Assembly: GCA_030523345.1 (NCBI GenBank)
Contig: JAUNIR010000020.1
Span: 1 to 32,049 of the forward strand
Direction of reading: 5' to 3'
DNA: 32,049 bases
DNA from: Lachnospiraceae bacterium
GTDB taxonomy: Bacteria > Bacillota > Clostridia > Lachnospirales > Lachnospiraceae
Made by a program: the position numbers and the translations under genes. The notes beneath the pieces are model-generated. The model did not search any database. It was not told the origin of the DNA and worked only from the letters and a program-made list of their open reading frames with translations. How positions within the stretch are numbered: the first letter of the stretch is position 1; every line of letters begins with the position of its first letter. This document shows, piece after piece, positions 1 through 8,909 of the stretch.

Positions 1-1172
1 CATATGACACAATGGATATGGATTTCATGAATGAAAACCAGTCAGCACATGGTGATAGAGAATATGGCCATATCGTTACAAGAATGGGCATTGAAAGAAA
101 GATCATCGTTGGTCACTGGGATAGCGAAGATGTTGTTAAGTCCTTAGCTAGCTGGATGAGAACAGCTATCGGTATTATGGAATCTTCACATATCAGAGTA
201 TGTCGTTTTGGTGACAACATGAATAACGTTGCTGTAACTGAAGGTGACAAGGTAGAAGCTCAGATTAAGTTTGGATGGGAAATTGATCATTACAATGTTA
301 ATGATTTAGTAGAATATGTAGATGCAGTTTCTAAGAGTGATGTAGATGCGCTTGTTGAAGAGTATTACAGCAAATATGATATTGCTCTTGAAGGAAGAGA
401 TGCTGATGAGTTTAAGCGTCATGTTGCAGTTCAGGCTCAGCAGGAAATCGGAATGGAGAAATTCCTCGAAGAAGGAAACTATCAGGCATTTGTTACACAC
501 TTTGGAATGCTTGGTGGACTTAAGCAGCTTCCAGGTCTTGCAGTTCAGAGACTTATGGAAAAAGGATATGGTTTCGGTGGTGAAGGTGACTGGAAGACAG
601 CAGCTATGGACCGTCTTATAAAGATTATGACAGCTGGAATGAAGGATGCTAAGGGATCTTCTTTCATGGAAGATTATACATACAATCTTGTTCCAGGTAA
701 GGAAGGAATTATCCAGGCTCATATGCTTGAAGTATCTCCAGCTATCGCTGAAGGAAAGCCACTTATTAAAGTTCAGCCTCTTTCAATGGGTAACAGAGAA
801 GATCCTGCACGTATTGTATTCCAGGCAAAGGAAGGATCGGGTATTGCTTGTTCACTTGTTGATTTAGGCCATAGATTCAGACTTATTATTAATGCTGTTG
901 ATTGTAAGAAGGTTGAAAAGCCACTTCCAAAGCTTCCAGTTGGTATTAACTTCTGGACACCACAGCCAAATCTTCAGGTTGGTGCTGAAGCATGGATTTT
1001 AGCAGGTGGAGCTCATCATACAGCATTTACATATGACTTAACAGTTGATCAGATGGTTGATTGGGCAGCGGCTATGGGTGTTGAAGCAGTTGTTATTGAC
1101 AACAATACAAATATTCGCGACTTCAAGAATGAACTTAGATGGAATGAAGTATCATATAGACTTGGATTATAA
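1..1172 (+). CDS. araA: L-arabinose isomerase, 5'-truncated by window edge
   Basis: Cytosolic Mn-dependent isomerase that converts L-arabinose to L-ribulose, the first step of arabinose catabolism. The frame is open from base 3, so the gene begins upstream; about 390 of the usual ~500 residues are visible. The first visible residues include the family motif MNENQSAHGDREYG. Metal-ligand motifs FMEDYTY and HMLEV (two Glu) and AGGAHHT (His) are present. The segment where relatives carry a third ligand His (VHPLGIGG or VQHLGIGG) reads VQPLSMGN, so that His appears absent. The end, LRWNEV, matches the family. It is followed after 37 bases by an FGGY kinase and then araD, as in ara operons. Identity is secure; only the metal site is odd. 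Confidence 0.96.
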   Translation, partial: YDTMDMDFMNENQSAHGDREYGHIVTRMGIERKIIVGHWDSEDVVKSLASWMRTAIGIMESSHIRVCRFGDNMNNVAVTEGDKVEAQIKFGWEIDHYNVNDLVEYVDAVSKSDVDALVEEYYSKYDIALEGRDADEFKRHVAVQAQQEIGMEKFLEEGNYQAFVTHFGMLGGLKQLPGLAVQRLMEKGYGFGGEGDWKTAAMDRLIKIMTAGMKDAKGSSFMEDYTYNLVPGKEGIIQAHMLEVSPAIAEGKPLIKVQPLSMGNREDPARIVFQAKEGSGIACSLVDLGHRFRLIINAVDCKKVEKPLPKLPVGINFWTPQPNLQVGAEAWILAGGAHHTAFTYDLTVDQMVDWAAAMGVEAVVIDNNTNIRDFKNELRWNEVSYRLGL

Positions 1173-1209
1173 AAGACAATTAGTTAGTCATATATAGAAA
1201 GGAAATAGT

Positions 1210-2805
1210 ATGGACGTAAAAGAATTAATTAAGTCAGGTAATGCAATACTTGGTATTGAATTTGGATCTACAAGAATTAAAGCAGTTCTTATTGGAGAAA
1301 ATAACGAGCCAATAGCTCAGGGTGCTCATGACTGGGAAAATGATTACGTAGATGGTGTATGGACATATAGCATGGAAAAGATTCATGCTGGTCTTCAGGA
1401 TTGTTACGCTTCATTATGCAAAGATGTTAATGACAAATATGGTGTTGAAATCACAAGCCTTAAAGCTCTTGGTTTCTCAGCAATGATGCATGGATATCTT
1501 GCATTTGATAAGGACGGAAAGCTTTTAGTTCCATTCAGAACATGGAGAAATACTATTACAGCTAAGGCATCTGAAGAATTAACAGCATTGTTTAATTTCC
1601 ATATTCCACAGAGATGGAGTATTGCACACCTTTATCAGGCAGTATTAAATGGTGAAGCACATGTTAAGGATGTTGCACATTTCACAACACTTGCTGGATA
1701 TATTCACTGGCAGTTAACAGGCGAAAAAGTTCTTGGTGTTGGCGAAGCATCAGGTATGTTCCCAATCGAGATGGCAAGTGGTCAGTTTGATAAGGGAATG
1801 ATTGCAAAATTTGACGAAGTTGTTGCAAAGAAGGGAATGCCTTGGAAGGTTGAAGATCTTCTTCCAGCAGTTGTATCAGCAGGTGCTGAAGCAGGAACAC
1901 TTACAGAGGCAGGAGCTAAATTACTTGATCCATCAGGAAAGCTTCAGGCAGGTATTCCTTTATGTCCTCCAGAAGGAGATGCTGGAACAGGAATGGTTGC
2001 TACAAACTCAGTTGCAGCTAGAACAGGTAATGTATCAGCAGGTACATCAGCATTTGGTATGCTTGTTCTTGAAAAAGATTTATCAAAGCCTTACGACGAA
2101 ATTGATATGGTTACAACACCAGATGGTTTCCCAGTTGCAATGGCTCATTGTAATAACTGTACATCAGACATTAACGCATGGGTAGGAATTCTTAAGGAAT
2201 TTGCTGATCTTATGGGCGCTAAAGTGGATATGGGCGATGTATATGTTAAGCTTTTTAATAAGGCTATGGAAGCTGATAAGGATTGTGGTGGATTACTTGC
2301 TTACAACTATTTATCAGGTGAGCATATTACAGGTATGGAATCAGGACGTCCTTTATTTGTAAGAACAGCTAATTCAAACTTTAATCTTGCAAACTTTATG
2401 AGAACACATATCATGTCATCTCTTTCAGTAGTAAAGACAGGTATGGATATCCTTCTTAAAGAGGAAAAAGCAAAAGTTGATAAGATTTATGGACATGGTG
2501 GATTATTCAAGACAAAGGGTGTTGGACAGTCAATTCTTGCAGCTGCTATGGATGCTCCAGTATATGTTATGGAGACAGCTGGTGAAGGTGGTGCATGGGG
2601 TATTGCACTTCTCGCTTCATACCTTGTAAACAAGAATGGTGATGAGAAGCTCCCAGAGTTCCTTGAAAGAGCAGTATTTGCTGGATCAGAGGGTGAAAAG
2701 GTTGATCCAGATAAGGAAGCAGTTAAGGGATTTGAAGAATATATTGAAAGATATACAAATGGTCTTGCAATTGAAAGAGCAGCTGTAGATAATCTTGCAG
2801 AATAA
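1210..2805 (+). CDS. araB: FGGY-family sugar kinase, probable L-ribulokinase
   Basis: Probably phosphorylates L-ribulose to L-ribulose-5-phosphate with ATP, in the cytosol. It has 531 residues. The N-terminal phosphate-binding strand [15 protein letters not shown] (about 13-27) and the C-terminal nucleotide-binding segment [13 protein letters not shown] (about 426-438) followed by [13 protein letters not shown] are typical of the FGGY fold. It is shorter than the E. coli AraB class (about 566) and looks like the separate clostridial kinase type, so the substrate is assigned mainly from its place between araA and araD. The start is supported by AGAAAGGAA about 7 bases upstream of ATG. Xylulokinase is the main alternative. 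Confidence 0.85.
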   Translation: MDVKELIKSGNAILGIEFGSTRIKAVLIGENNEPIAQGAHDWENDYVDGVWTYSMEKIHAGLQDCYASLCKDVNDKYGVEITSLKALGFSAMMHGYLAFDKDGKLLVPFRTWRNTITAKASEELTALFNFHIPQRWSIAHLYQAVLNGEAHVKDVAHFTTLAGYIHWQLTGEKVLGVGEASGMFPIEMASGQFDKGMIAKFDEVVAKKGMPWKVEDLLPAVVSAGAEAGTLTEAGAKLLDPSGKLQAGIPLCPPEGDAGTGMVATNSVAARTGNVSAGTSAFGMLVLEKDLSKPYDEIDMVTTPDGFPVAMAHCNNCTSDINAWVGILKEFADLMGAKVDMGDVYVKLFNKAMEADKDCGGLLAYNYLSGEHITGMESGRPLFVRTANSNFNLANFMRTHIMSSLSVVKTGMDILLKEEKAKVDKIYGHGGLFKTKGVGQSILAAAMDAPVYVMETAGEGGAWGIALLASYLVNKNGDEKLPEFLERAVFAGSEGEKVDPDKEAVKGFEEYIERYTNGLAIERAAVDNLAE

Positions 2806-2841
2806 AATATATACATCATTAAATAATAAGGAGATGTAAAA

Positions 2842-3537
2842 ATGTTAGAACAGCTTAAAAAAGAGGTATATGAAGCTAATATGCTTCTTCCAAAATATGG
2901 TCTTGTTACATTTACATGGGGTAATGTTTCAGGAATTGACAGAGAGCAGGGATTATTCGTAATTAAGCCAAGTGGTGTTGATTACGACAAACTTACTCCA
3001 GACGATATGGTAGTAATGTCTCTTACAGGAGAAAAGATTGAAGGTAAGTATAAGCCATCTTCAGATACAGCTACACATATTGAAATTTATAAGGCTTTTC
3101 CTTATGTAGGTGGTGTTGTACATACTCATTCAAGTTATGCAACAAGCTGGGCTCAGGCTGGAAGAGGAATTCCATGTTACGGTACAACTCATGCAGATTA
3201 CCTTTATGGAGAAATTCCTTGTGTAAGAAACCTTACTCAGGAAGAAATTGATGAAGGTTATGAGATGAACACAGGTAAGCTCATTGTTAATTATTTCAAG
3301 GAAAATGATATCGATCCAGAAGCTATGCCTGCAGTATTATGTAAGAACCATGGTCCATTTACATGGGGTAAGGATGCTCATGATGCAGTTCATAACTCAG
3401 TAGTTCTTGATGAAGTAGCAAAAATGGCACTTAGATGTGAGATGATTAACCCAGATGTTAAGCCAGCTCCTCAGATGCTTCAGGACAAACATTACTTCAG
3501 AAAACATGGTGCAAATGCGTACTATGGACAGAACTAA
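2842..3537 (+). CDS. araD: L-ribulose-5-phosphate 4-epimerase
   Basis: Zinc-dependent class II aldolase-fold epimerase that turns L-ribulose-5-phosphate into D-xylulose-5-phosphate, feeding the pentose phosphate or phosphoketolase route. The length is 231 residues, the family norm. Visible residues: WGNVSG near 26-31, KPSSDT with Asp75, zinc ligands His94 and His96 ([10 protein letters not shown]), Asp119 after THA, and third ligand His170 in [11 protein letters not shown] clear AAGGAG precedes ATG, and the gene ends 26 bases before a strong terminator, so it closes the araA-araB-araD operon. Confidence 0.96.
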   Translation: MLEQLKKEVYEANMLLPKYGLVTFTWGNVSGIDREQGLFVIKPSGVDYDKLTPDDMVVMSLTGEKIEGKYKPSSDTATHIEIYKAFPYVGGVVHTHSSYATSWAQAGRGIPCYGTTHADYLYGEIPCVRNLTQEEIDEGYEMNTGKLIVNYFKENDIDPEAMPAVLCKNHGPFTWGKDAHDAVHNSVVLDEVAKMALRCEMINPDVKPAPQMLQDKHYFRKHGANAYYGQN

Positions 3538-3562
3538 TTAAATATTAAAAATATTGTATTTT

Positions 3563-3597
3563 ACAACCCTGGAGAGAGTCTTCCAGGGTTGTTTTTT
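3563..3597 (+). terminator. Rho-independent terminator of the ara operon
   Basis: A perfect 11-bp stem (ACAACCCTGGA at 3563-3573 with TCCAGGGTTGT at 3582-3592), an 8-base loop, and then a T run. It lies 26 bases after the araD stop. Confidence 0.95.
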
Positions 3598-3618
3598 ATG
3601 TCAAAAAAATGGTAAAAT
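3589..3618 (+). promoter_or_regulatory. Candidate promoter for the glycan operon
   Basis: An extended -10 element, TG-G-TAAAAT (3610-3618), lies about 57 bases before the nucleotidyltransferase start. A weak -35 (TTGTTT, 3589-3594, 18-base spacer) would sit on the terminator's T tract. Recognition would rest mainly on the extended -10. Confidence 0.5.
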
Positions 3619-3675
3619 TAAACGATTATACCTATTAAATGTAATCGATTTATTTAAGATAAAAGGTGACTAAAA

Positions 3676-4869
3676 ATGAAACAAAAAATTGAACAGGCAG
3701 TAATACTTGCAGGTGGAAAAGGTGAAAGATTAAAACCTTTTACAGATAAGTCCCCAAAACCTATGTACCCGGTTCAGGGTGTACCATTTATAGATAGACT
3801 TGTAGACCAGGTTAAATCATTTGGAATAAACGAAATTGTTTTGTTGCTTGGATACATGGCGGATCAAGTTGTTGAAGAGCTTGGAGATGGTTCAAAATTT
3901 GGTGTAAAGATCATATATGACATTACTCCAGTAGAATATGACACAGGTGACAGACTAAAGCATGCACAGAGCCTATTAAAAGATAAGTTCCTTTTGATGT
4001 ATTGTGATAATTATTGCCCTATCGATTTTGAAAGCTTGGTTAATTCAAACGCTGAGAATGGATCACTTATTCAGTTAAGTGTATATTCAAATAAAGATGG
4101 ATATACAAAAAATAACCTTATTGTTGAAGAAGACGGTAGAGTATCTGTTTATGATAAGAAGAGAGTTACTCCTAATCTTCAGGGTGTAGATATAGGATAT
4201 GCTCTTGTAGATAAATGTACAGTTGAGGCTCTTGACGATGATATGCCAGGAAGTTTTGCAAAGGTTTATCCGCAGTTAGTAGAAAAAGGAAAGCTTTACG
4301 CAACAGTAACAGATCACAGATATTATTCTATTGGTGGATTTGAGAGAATGCCTCTTACAGAGGAATTCTTTAAAAATAAAAAGGCTGTATTTCTTGATAG
4401 AGATGGCACAATAAATGTCAGGGCACCAAAGGCATGCTATATAGAGAAGCCAGAAGATTTTGTATGGCTTGATGGTGCAATTGAAGCAATTAAAATGCTT
4501 AATGACAACAATATAATAATTATTTTAGTAAGTAATCAGCCAGGAATTGCAAGAGGCAACATGACAGAAGAAGATCTCAAACTTATTCATGACAAGATGA
4601 ATGCTGATCTTGCAAAGGCAGGTGCAAGAATAGACCATATTTATTACTGTCCTCATGGATGGGATGAGGGATGTGACTGTAGAAAGCCTAATCCGGGAAT
4701 GCTTTATATGGCACAGAGAGATTTATCACTTAATATCGATAACTGTATTTTATTTGGTGATGATGAAAGAGACATTGAAGCTGCAGACAGAGCAAGATGT
4801 AAATCAGAACTTATTACAGAGGAATATCCACTTATAGAAGCAGTTAAGAAATACATCAATAGTTTATAA
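3676..4869 (+). CDS. Bifunctional sugar-1-phosphate nucleotidyltransferase / HAD phosphatase (HddC-GmhB-like fusion)
   Basis: A two-domain cytosolic enzyme of 397 residues. The N-terminal part (about 6-230) is a nucleotidyltransferase with signature LAGGKGERLKPFTDKSPKPM. The C-terminal part (about 236-385) is a HAD-IIIA phosphatase with nucleophile motif DRDGT (Asp241, Asp243), VSNQPG, a zinc-type loop Cys325-x-His327-x5-Cys333-x-Cys335, and GDDERD. Heptose-bisphosphate phosphatase (GmhB) and HisB-N are the closest HAD types, and heptose-1-phosphate guanylyltransferase (HddC) is a likely type for the first half. A fusion could dephosphorylate C7 and then add the nucleotide. No heptose isomerase or kinase is nearby, so the actual sugar is inferred. 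The start has AAAGGTG upstream. It heads an operon with an epimerase and a glycosyltransferase. Confidence 0.85.
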   Translation: MKQKIEQAVILAGGKGERLKPFTDKSPKPMYPVQGVPFIDRLVDQVKSFGINEIVLLLGYMADQVVEELGDGSKFGVKIIYDITPVEYDTGDRLKHAQSLLKDKFLLMYCDNYCPIDFESLVNSNAENGSLIQLSVYSNKDGYTKNNLIVEEDGRVSVYDKKRVTPNLQGVDIGYALVDKCTVEALDDDMPGSFAKVYPQLVEKGKLYATVTDHRYYSIGGFERMPLTEEFFKNKKAVFLDRDGTINVRAPKACYIEKPEDFVWLDGAIEAIKMLNDNNIIIILVSNQPGIARGNMTEEDLKLIHDKMNADLAKAGARIDHIYYCPHGWDEGCDCRKPNPGMLYMAQRDLSLNIDNCILFGDDERDIEAADRARCKSELITEEYPLIEAVKKYINSL

Positions 4870-4887
4870 AAGAAATCAGGTGAAAAA

Positions 4888-5916
4888 ATGAGTAAAATTC
4901 TTATTACAGGAGCAGCAGGATTTATTGGATCACAGCTTGCATACAGATTATGGAACGATGGAGAGCAGGTTGTTTTAGTAGATAACTTTTCATATGGTTC
5001 AGAAGATAATCTTATTTTTGAAAAGAAAGACTTTAGAGAAGAAATCTATCATAAAGACATTAGAGATACTGAATTTATGGAAGATCTTTTTGCAAAAGAA
5101 AAATTTGATTATGTGTATCATATAGCGGGAATTACACCACTTCCTGACTGTCAGAATATGCCAGTTGATGCAGTCGATGTTAATGTGCGTGCAACAGTTA
5201 TTATTCTCGACTTAGTTAGAAGATATGGCGTTAAGAAGATGTTTTTCGCAAGTACTTCTGCAGTATATGAAAATAACAAAGATTTTCCATCAGTTGAAAG
5301 CCATGTTGAGAGTCCAAGTCTTCTATATCCAAGTACAAAATATACAGCAGAGCAGTTCTGTAAAGCTTATTCAGAAGCGTATGGTTTTCCAGTAGTATGC
5401 TTTAGATTTGCTAATGTATATGGTCCTCATATCGACTGTTTACGTACTCAGCCACCTGTAATGGGATATATAATTCGTGAATTTAGCAGAGGAAAGAGTC
5501 CGGTTCTTCATTCAACAGGTGAACAGGAAAGAGACTTTGTATTTGTTGATGATTTAATTGAACTTGCCGTAAGAGTACAGCAGGCAACGGGATATGATGT
5601 AGTAAATGTATCAACAGGAACTACTATTTCAATTAATAAGATTACAGGCATAATAGCAGAGGAAATGGGATGTTCAGATATTCCTATAGAATATGCAGAG
5701 ACTTCTCACTATTGGCATAATTATCCAGAACTTTACGCAGAGCCATATCCAATTAATAACGAACTTATGGAGCATGAAGTACTCAAGTATACTTGTCTTT
5801 CTAATGAACATGCAAAAGAAGTGTATGGATGGACTCCTGCTACAGATATCAGAGAAGGAATTAAAAAGACAATAGATTTTTCACTTAAGGTTTTAGCTGA
5901 AAGGGATAATAAATAA
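4888..5916 (+). CDS. NAD-dependent epimerase/dehydratase (extended SDR)
   Basis: Modifies a nucleotide-activated sugar (epimerisation, dehydration or reduction) in the cytosol. It has 342 residues. The Rossmann motif GAAGFIG spans residues 8-14; the catalytic set is Ser in ASTSAVY (121-127) plus Tyr147-x3-Lys151 (YPSTK); FRFANVYGP near 170 and the GEQERDFVFVDD region are typical of GalE/RmlB-like enzymes. Its substrate is probably the product of the preceding nucleotidyltransferase. AGGTG precedes ATG. Its stop overlaps the start of the glycosyltransferase by one base (TAATG), which suggests coupled translation. The exact reaction cannot be told from sequence. Confidence 0.88.
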   Translation: MSKILITGAAGFIGSQLAYRLWNDGEQVVLVDNFSYGSEDNLIFEKKDFREEIYHKDIRDTEFMEDLFAKEKFDYVYHIAGITPLPDCQNMPVDAVDVNVRATVIILDLVRRYGVKKMFFASTSAVYENNKDFPSVESHVESPSLLYPSTKYTAEQFCKAYSEAYGFPVVCFRFANVYGPHIDCLRTQPPVMGYIIREFSRGKSPVLHSTGEQERDFVFVDDLIELAVRVQQATGYDVVNVSTGTTISINKITGIIAEEMGCSDIPIEYAETSHYWHNYPELYAEPYPINNELMEHEVLKYTCLSNEHAKEVYGWTPATDIREGIKKTIDFSLKVLAERDNK

Positions 5917-6854
5917 TGGATAAAATATCAATTATAGTTCCATGCTATAACGAACAGGCATCTATTCCACATCTTATTCCAGAACTTAATAAACTAATGG
6001 AAAGTATGAAAGAGTGTGAATTTGAAGTCATTTTAATAGATAACTGTTCAGAAGATGACACATTAAATATGATGAAGGAAATCCATGAAAAGGATGACAG
6101 ATATCAGTATATTTCATTCTCAAGAAATTTTGGAAAAGATTCTTCAATGACAGCAGGTCTTCAGGCTAGTACAGGAGATTATGTTGCAATTATGGATGCA
6201 GACCTTCAGGATCCACCAGAGATTCTTCCTACTATGTATAAGACAATAAAGGAAGAAGGATATGATTGTGTAGCTGCTTATAGGGAGAATCGTAAAGGAG
6301 AACCTTTTATAAGATCTGCATTAGCTCGTATTTTTTACAAATTAATGGGAAAAATTTCAAATTATGAGGTAGTGAATGGGGCTCGTGATTACAGATTAAT
6401 GTCAAGACAGATGGTAGATGCTGTTATTTCTCTTGATGAAAGCATCAGATTCAGTAAAGGCATTTTCTCATGGGTTGGATTTAAAACAAAATGGATTGGA
6501 TTTGAAAATAGAGAAAGAGTTGCTGGAGATACAAAACTTCCTATGAAGAGTGCTTTCCAGTATGCCATAAGAGGTATAGTAGGATTTTCTACAGTTCCTT
6601 TGGTTATGGCGTCTATTTTAGGACTTGTTTTCTTTTTTGTAGCTATTATTTATACGTTATATGTAATCATTTCCCAGTCGTTATTCAGGGAAGCAGTTTC
6701 CGGATATCCATCACTTATGTGTGTAATGTTATTTGGATTTGGATTAACATTTTTAGTTTTAGGAATTATTGGACAATACCTTGCTCAGATGTATTTAGAA
6801 ATTAAGAGCAGACCAAAGTATATTATTAAAGAATCAAGTATGAAGGAAAAATAA
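5916..6854 (+). CDS. GT2 family membrane glycosyltransferase (GtrB / DPM1-like)
   Basis: Probably moves a sugar from its nucleotide donor to polyprenyl phosphate at the inner membrane face for later transfer to a surface glycan. It has 312 residues. The GT-A domain shows IIVPCYNEQ at the N-terminus, DXD at Asp94-Ala-Asp96 followed by LQDPP, and FSKGIFSWVG and RVAGDTKLPM motifs. Two C-terminal membrane helices lie near 227-252 and 269-295. This matches the GtrB/YfdH bactoprenol glucosyltransferase layout. The start overlaps the previous stop by one base and its own stop overlaps the Hsp33 start in the same way. Confidence 0.9.
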   Translation: MDKISIIVPCYNEQASIPHLIPELNKLMESMKECEFEVILIDNCSEDDTLNMMKEIHEKDDRYQYISFSRNFGKDSSMTAGLQASTGDYVAIMDADLQDPPEILPTMYKTIKEEGYDCVAAYRENRKGEPFIRSALARIFYKLMGKISNYEVVNGARDYRLMSRQMVDAVISLDESIRFSKGIFSWVGFKTKWIGFENRERVAGDTKLPMKSAFQYAIRGIVGFSTVPLVMASILGLVFFFVAIIYTLYVIISQSLFREAVSGYPSLMCVMLFGFGLTFLVLGIIGQYLAQMYLEIKSRPKYIIKESSMKEK

Positions 6855-7717
6855 TGGGCGATTATATAATTAGAGCAACTGCAGCAAATGACAGTATAAG
6901 AGCATTTGCCATTACGGGAAAAGAACTTGTTGAGGAAGCAAGAGTTAGACATGAAGCTTCACCTATAGTAACTGCAGCTCTAGGTAGAATGCTTATGGCT
7001 GGAGCTATGATGGGAGTAACATTAAAAGGAAAAGATGATGTTATGACTCTTCAGATACAGGGTGATGGTCCTTTGAAAGGAATTACTGTTACATCTTATC
7101 CAGATGGGTTTGTTAAGGGTTTTCCTCTTGTAAGTGATGTCATTTTACCTCCAAAGAATGGAAAACTTGACGTTGGGGGAGCTATTTTCCCAGGTTTTTT
7201 ACGTGTAATAAAAGATATGGGCCTTAAAGAGCCATATGTTGGAACTACGGAGTTACAGACAGGAGAAATAGCAGAAGATCTTACCTACTATTTTGCAGTA
7301 AGTGAGCAGGTTCCATCGTCTGTAGGTCTCGGAGTATTAGTGAACAAGGACTGTACTGTTAATTGTGCAGGTGGATTTATTATTCAGGTAATGCCAATGT
7401 GTCCTGACGAAGTTCTTGATAAAATCGAAGAAAATTTAAGATCAATACCTTCTGTTACAGAAATGATGTCTGATGGAATGACTCCAGAAGACATATTGAA
7501 TAAAGTTCTTGAAGGATTTGAGGTTGATATTAAAGAAAAAACAGAAACAGGATTTAGATGTGACTGTTCTAAGGAAAGGGTTGAAAGATCAATAGCAAGT
7601 CTTAATAAAAAAGACAAAGAAGAAATTATTGCAGATGGAAAACCTGTAGAGGTTAAGTGCCAGTTTTGTAATAAAAAATATGAATTTACTATTGATGATA
7701 TAAAGAAGCTGAAGTAA
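6854..7717 (+). CDS. hslO: Redox-regulated chaperone Hsp33
   Basis: A cytosolic holdase chaperone switched on by oxidative unfolding. Full length at 287 residues. The N-terminal substrate-binding domain begins DYIIRATAANDSIRAFA. The C-terminal zinc redox switch is complete: Cys236-Asp-Cys238 and Cys269-Gln-Phe-Cys272. It is in an unexpected place, between a glycan glycosyltransferase and a secreted protein, with one-base TAATG overlaps on both sides, so it is very likely translated from the glycan-operon mRNA. Confidence 0.97.
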   Translation: MGDYIIRATAANDSIRAFAITGKELVEEARVRHEASPIVTAALGRMLMAGAMMGVTLKGKDDVMTLQIQGDGPLKGITVTSYPDGFVKGFPLVSDVILPPKNGKLDVGGAIFPGFLRVIKDMGLKEPYVGTTELQTGEIAEDLTYYFAVSEQVPSSVGLGVLVNKDCTVNCAGGFIIQVMPMCPDEVLDKIEENLRSIPSVTEMMSDGMTPEDILNKVLEGFEVDIKEKTETGFRCDCSKERVERSIASLNKKDKEEIIADGKPVEVKCQFCNKKYEFTIDDIKKLK

Positions 7718-8889
7718 TGAAAGAAATTAGAAGAAAATCATTAAAAGTACTTTTATTATCGGTTATTATGATGGTTTTGTTTGTATTACCTATATATGGT
7801 GAAACAGGAGCCGACAATGTTAAAAAAAGCGATAAACAAAAAAATACAATAGAAAGAGATTCTACAAAAAGTACAGCAAGTATTCCTTCAAATGTGCCTT
7901 CACCGCAGCAGGCTTACAAAAAGGGTATATACAACGTTGCTTTAGATGGAACTGGTGATTTTACATCTATTGCGGCAGCAGTTGCACAGGTTCCAAGTGG
8001 AAGTACTCTTATTATTCATGAAGGAATATATAACGAAGCCTTAAATATACAGACAAAGCAAATTAACATGAAGGGTGTGTCAAAGGAGAGGTGTATAATT
8101 CAGTATGATACAGCTAATTATTCATTTGTTCCTCTTAATATTGCATCTGGTACTTATGACAATTTGACAATAAATGGATATCATAAGGCAAAACAGAAAG
8201 GTGCTTTTCCAGGGTATGCGATACATATTGATTGTGACTCGTTAACAGGTCAGGCTGTAATATTTAACAATTGTAATATCATTTCTGAAAACGCTTTTTG
8301 TGTAGGAATAGGTCTTAGAAAAGGTGCCAAAATTGCATTTAGAGGATGTAATTTTGTAGCTAAAAAACAAGGTGTAATGTTATTTCACGATTCACAAACA
8401 CCTAGCCTTGCAGGTAGTGCAAGCATTGATGTAGAAAACTGCGTCATGAATAACTATACAGATGGACTTATTATTACGCAGTGTATTTCACCAGCAAGTA
8501 CTACAAATCTTACTTTTAGAAATAATACAGTAATAGGAAATGGTGACGGATTCTGTCTTGCCTATGGATCATATGGTGGTTCAGGAACTGGCTGGATGGG
8601 TGCTCAGAATGTGGTTCTTACAAGCAGAAGTGCTGGCAACAACATAATGAGTTTTAATTATGCAGAAATGGCTAAGTATAGAGACAGCATAAATGCTACA
8701 AGTGTGGCAAATAGCGCTCAGATAGCAGCTTCAGCAGCAAATGTTGCTCCAAATGGTAAGAAGAAGGTAAATAAATTTTATACAATAATTGATGAACAGG
8801 GTAGAGAAGTTAACGTTCCTGCAGAAAATATAGATGGAGTTATATTCTACGAAGATGGTACGTATGAGCCTGTACCAAAGAACAATTAG
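7717..8889 (+). CDS. Secreted pectinesterase-like right-handed beta-helix protein, catalytic residues incomplete
   Basis: Residues 1-29 form a Sec signal peptide (RRK, then a hydrophobic core VLLLSVIMMVLFVLPIYG) without a lipobox. A Lys/Ser/Thr-rich linker to about 65 follows, then a beta-helix. YNVALDGTGDFTSIAAAVAQVP (72-93) and GIYNE (103-107) match the start of pectin methylesterases. By eye, KKQGVML (216-222) aligns with their GYQDTLY, keeping Gln218 but having Gly219 where the first catalytic Asp should be; TDGLII (248-253) aligns with VDFIFG, keeping Asp249. The LGRPW arginine motif is not evident. It may bind carbohydrate or act as an unusual esterase. The start overlaps hslO by one base. 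The C-terminus (about 340-390) is a Gly-poor tail of unknown role. Confidence 0.75.
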   Translation: MKEIRRKSLKVLLLSVIMMVLFVLPIYGETGADNVKKSDKQKNTIERDSTKSTASIPSNVPSPQQAYKKGIYNVALDGTGDFTSIAAAVAQVPSGSTLIIHEGIYNEALNIQTKQINMKGVSKERCIIQYDTANYSFVPLNIASGTYDNLTINGYHKAKQKGAFPGYAIHIDCDSLTGQAVIFNNCNIISENAFCVGIGLRKGAKIAFRGCNFVAKKQGVMLFHDSQTPSLAGSASIDVENCVMNNYTDGLIITQCISPASTTNLTFRNNTVIGNGDGFCLAYGSYGGSGTGWMGAQNVVLTSRSAGNNIMSFNYAEMAKYRDSINATSVANSAQIAASAANVAPNGKKKVNKFYTIIDEQGREVNVPAENIDGVIFYEDGTYEPVPKNN

Positions 8890-8909
8890 ACTTATTTGTA
8901 ATTCAAAAA

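Noticed and set aside
306-722. 138-codon open frame on the minus strand
   Set aside because: Antisense shadow of araA; no ribosome-binding site and low-complexity translation. The same applies to the long antisense frames at 14551-14943, 16498-16869 and 31296-31628.
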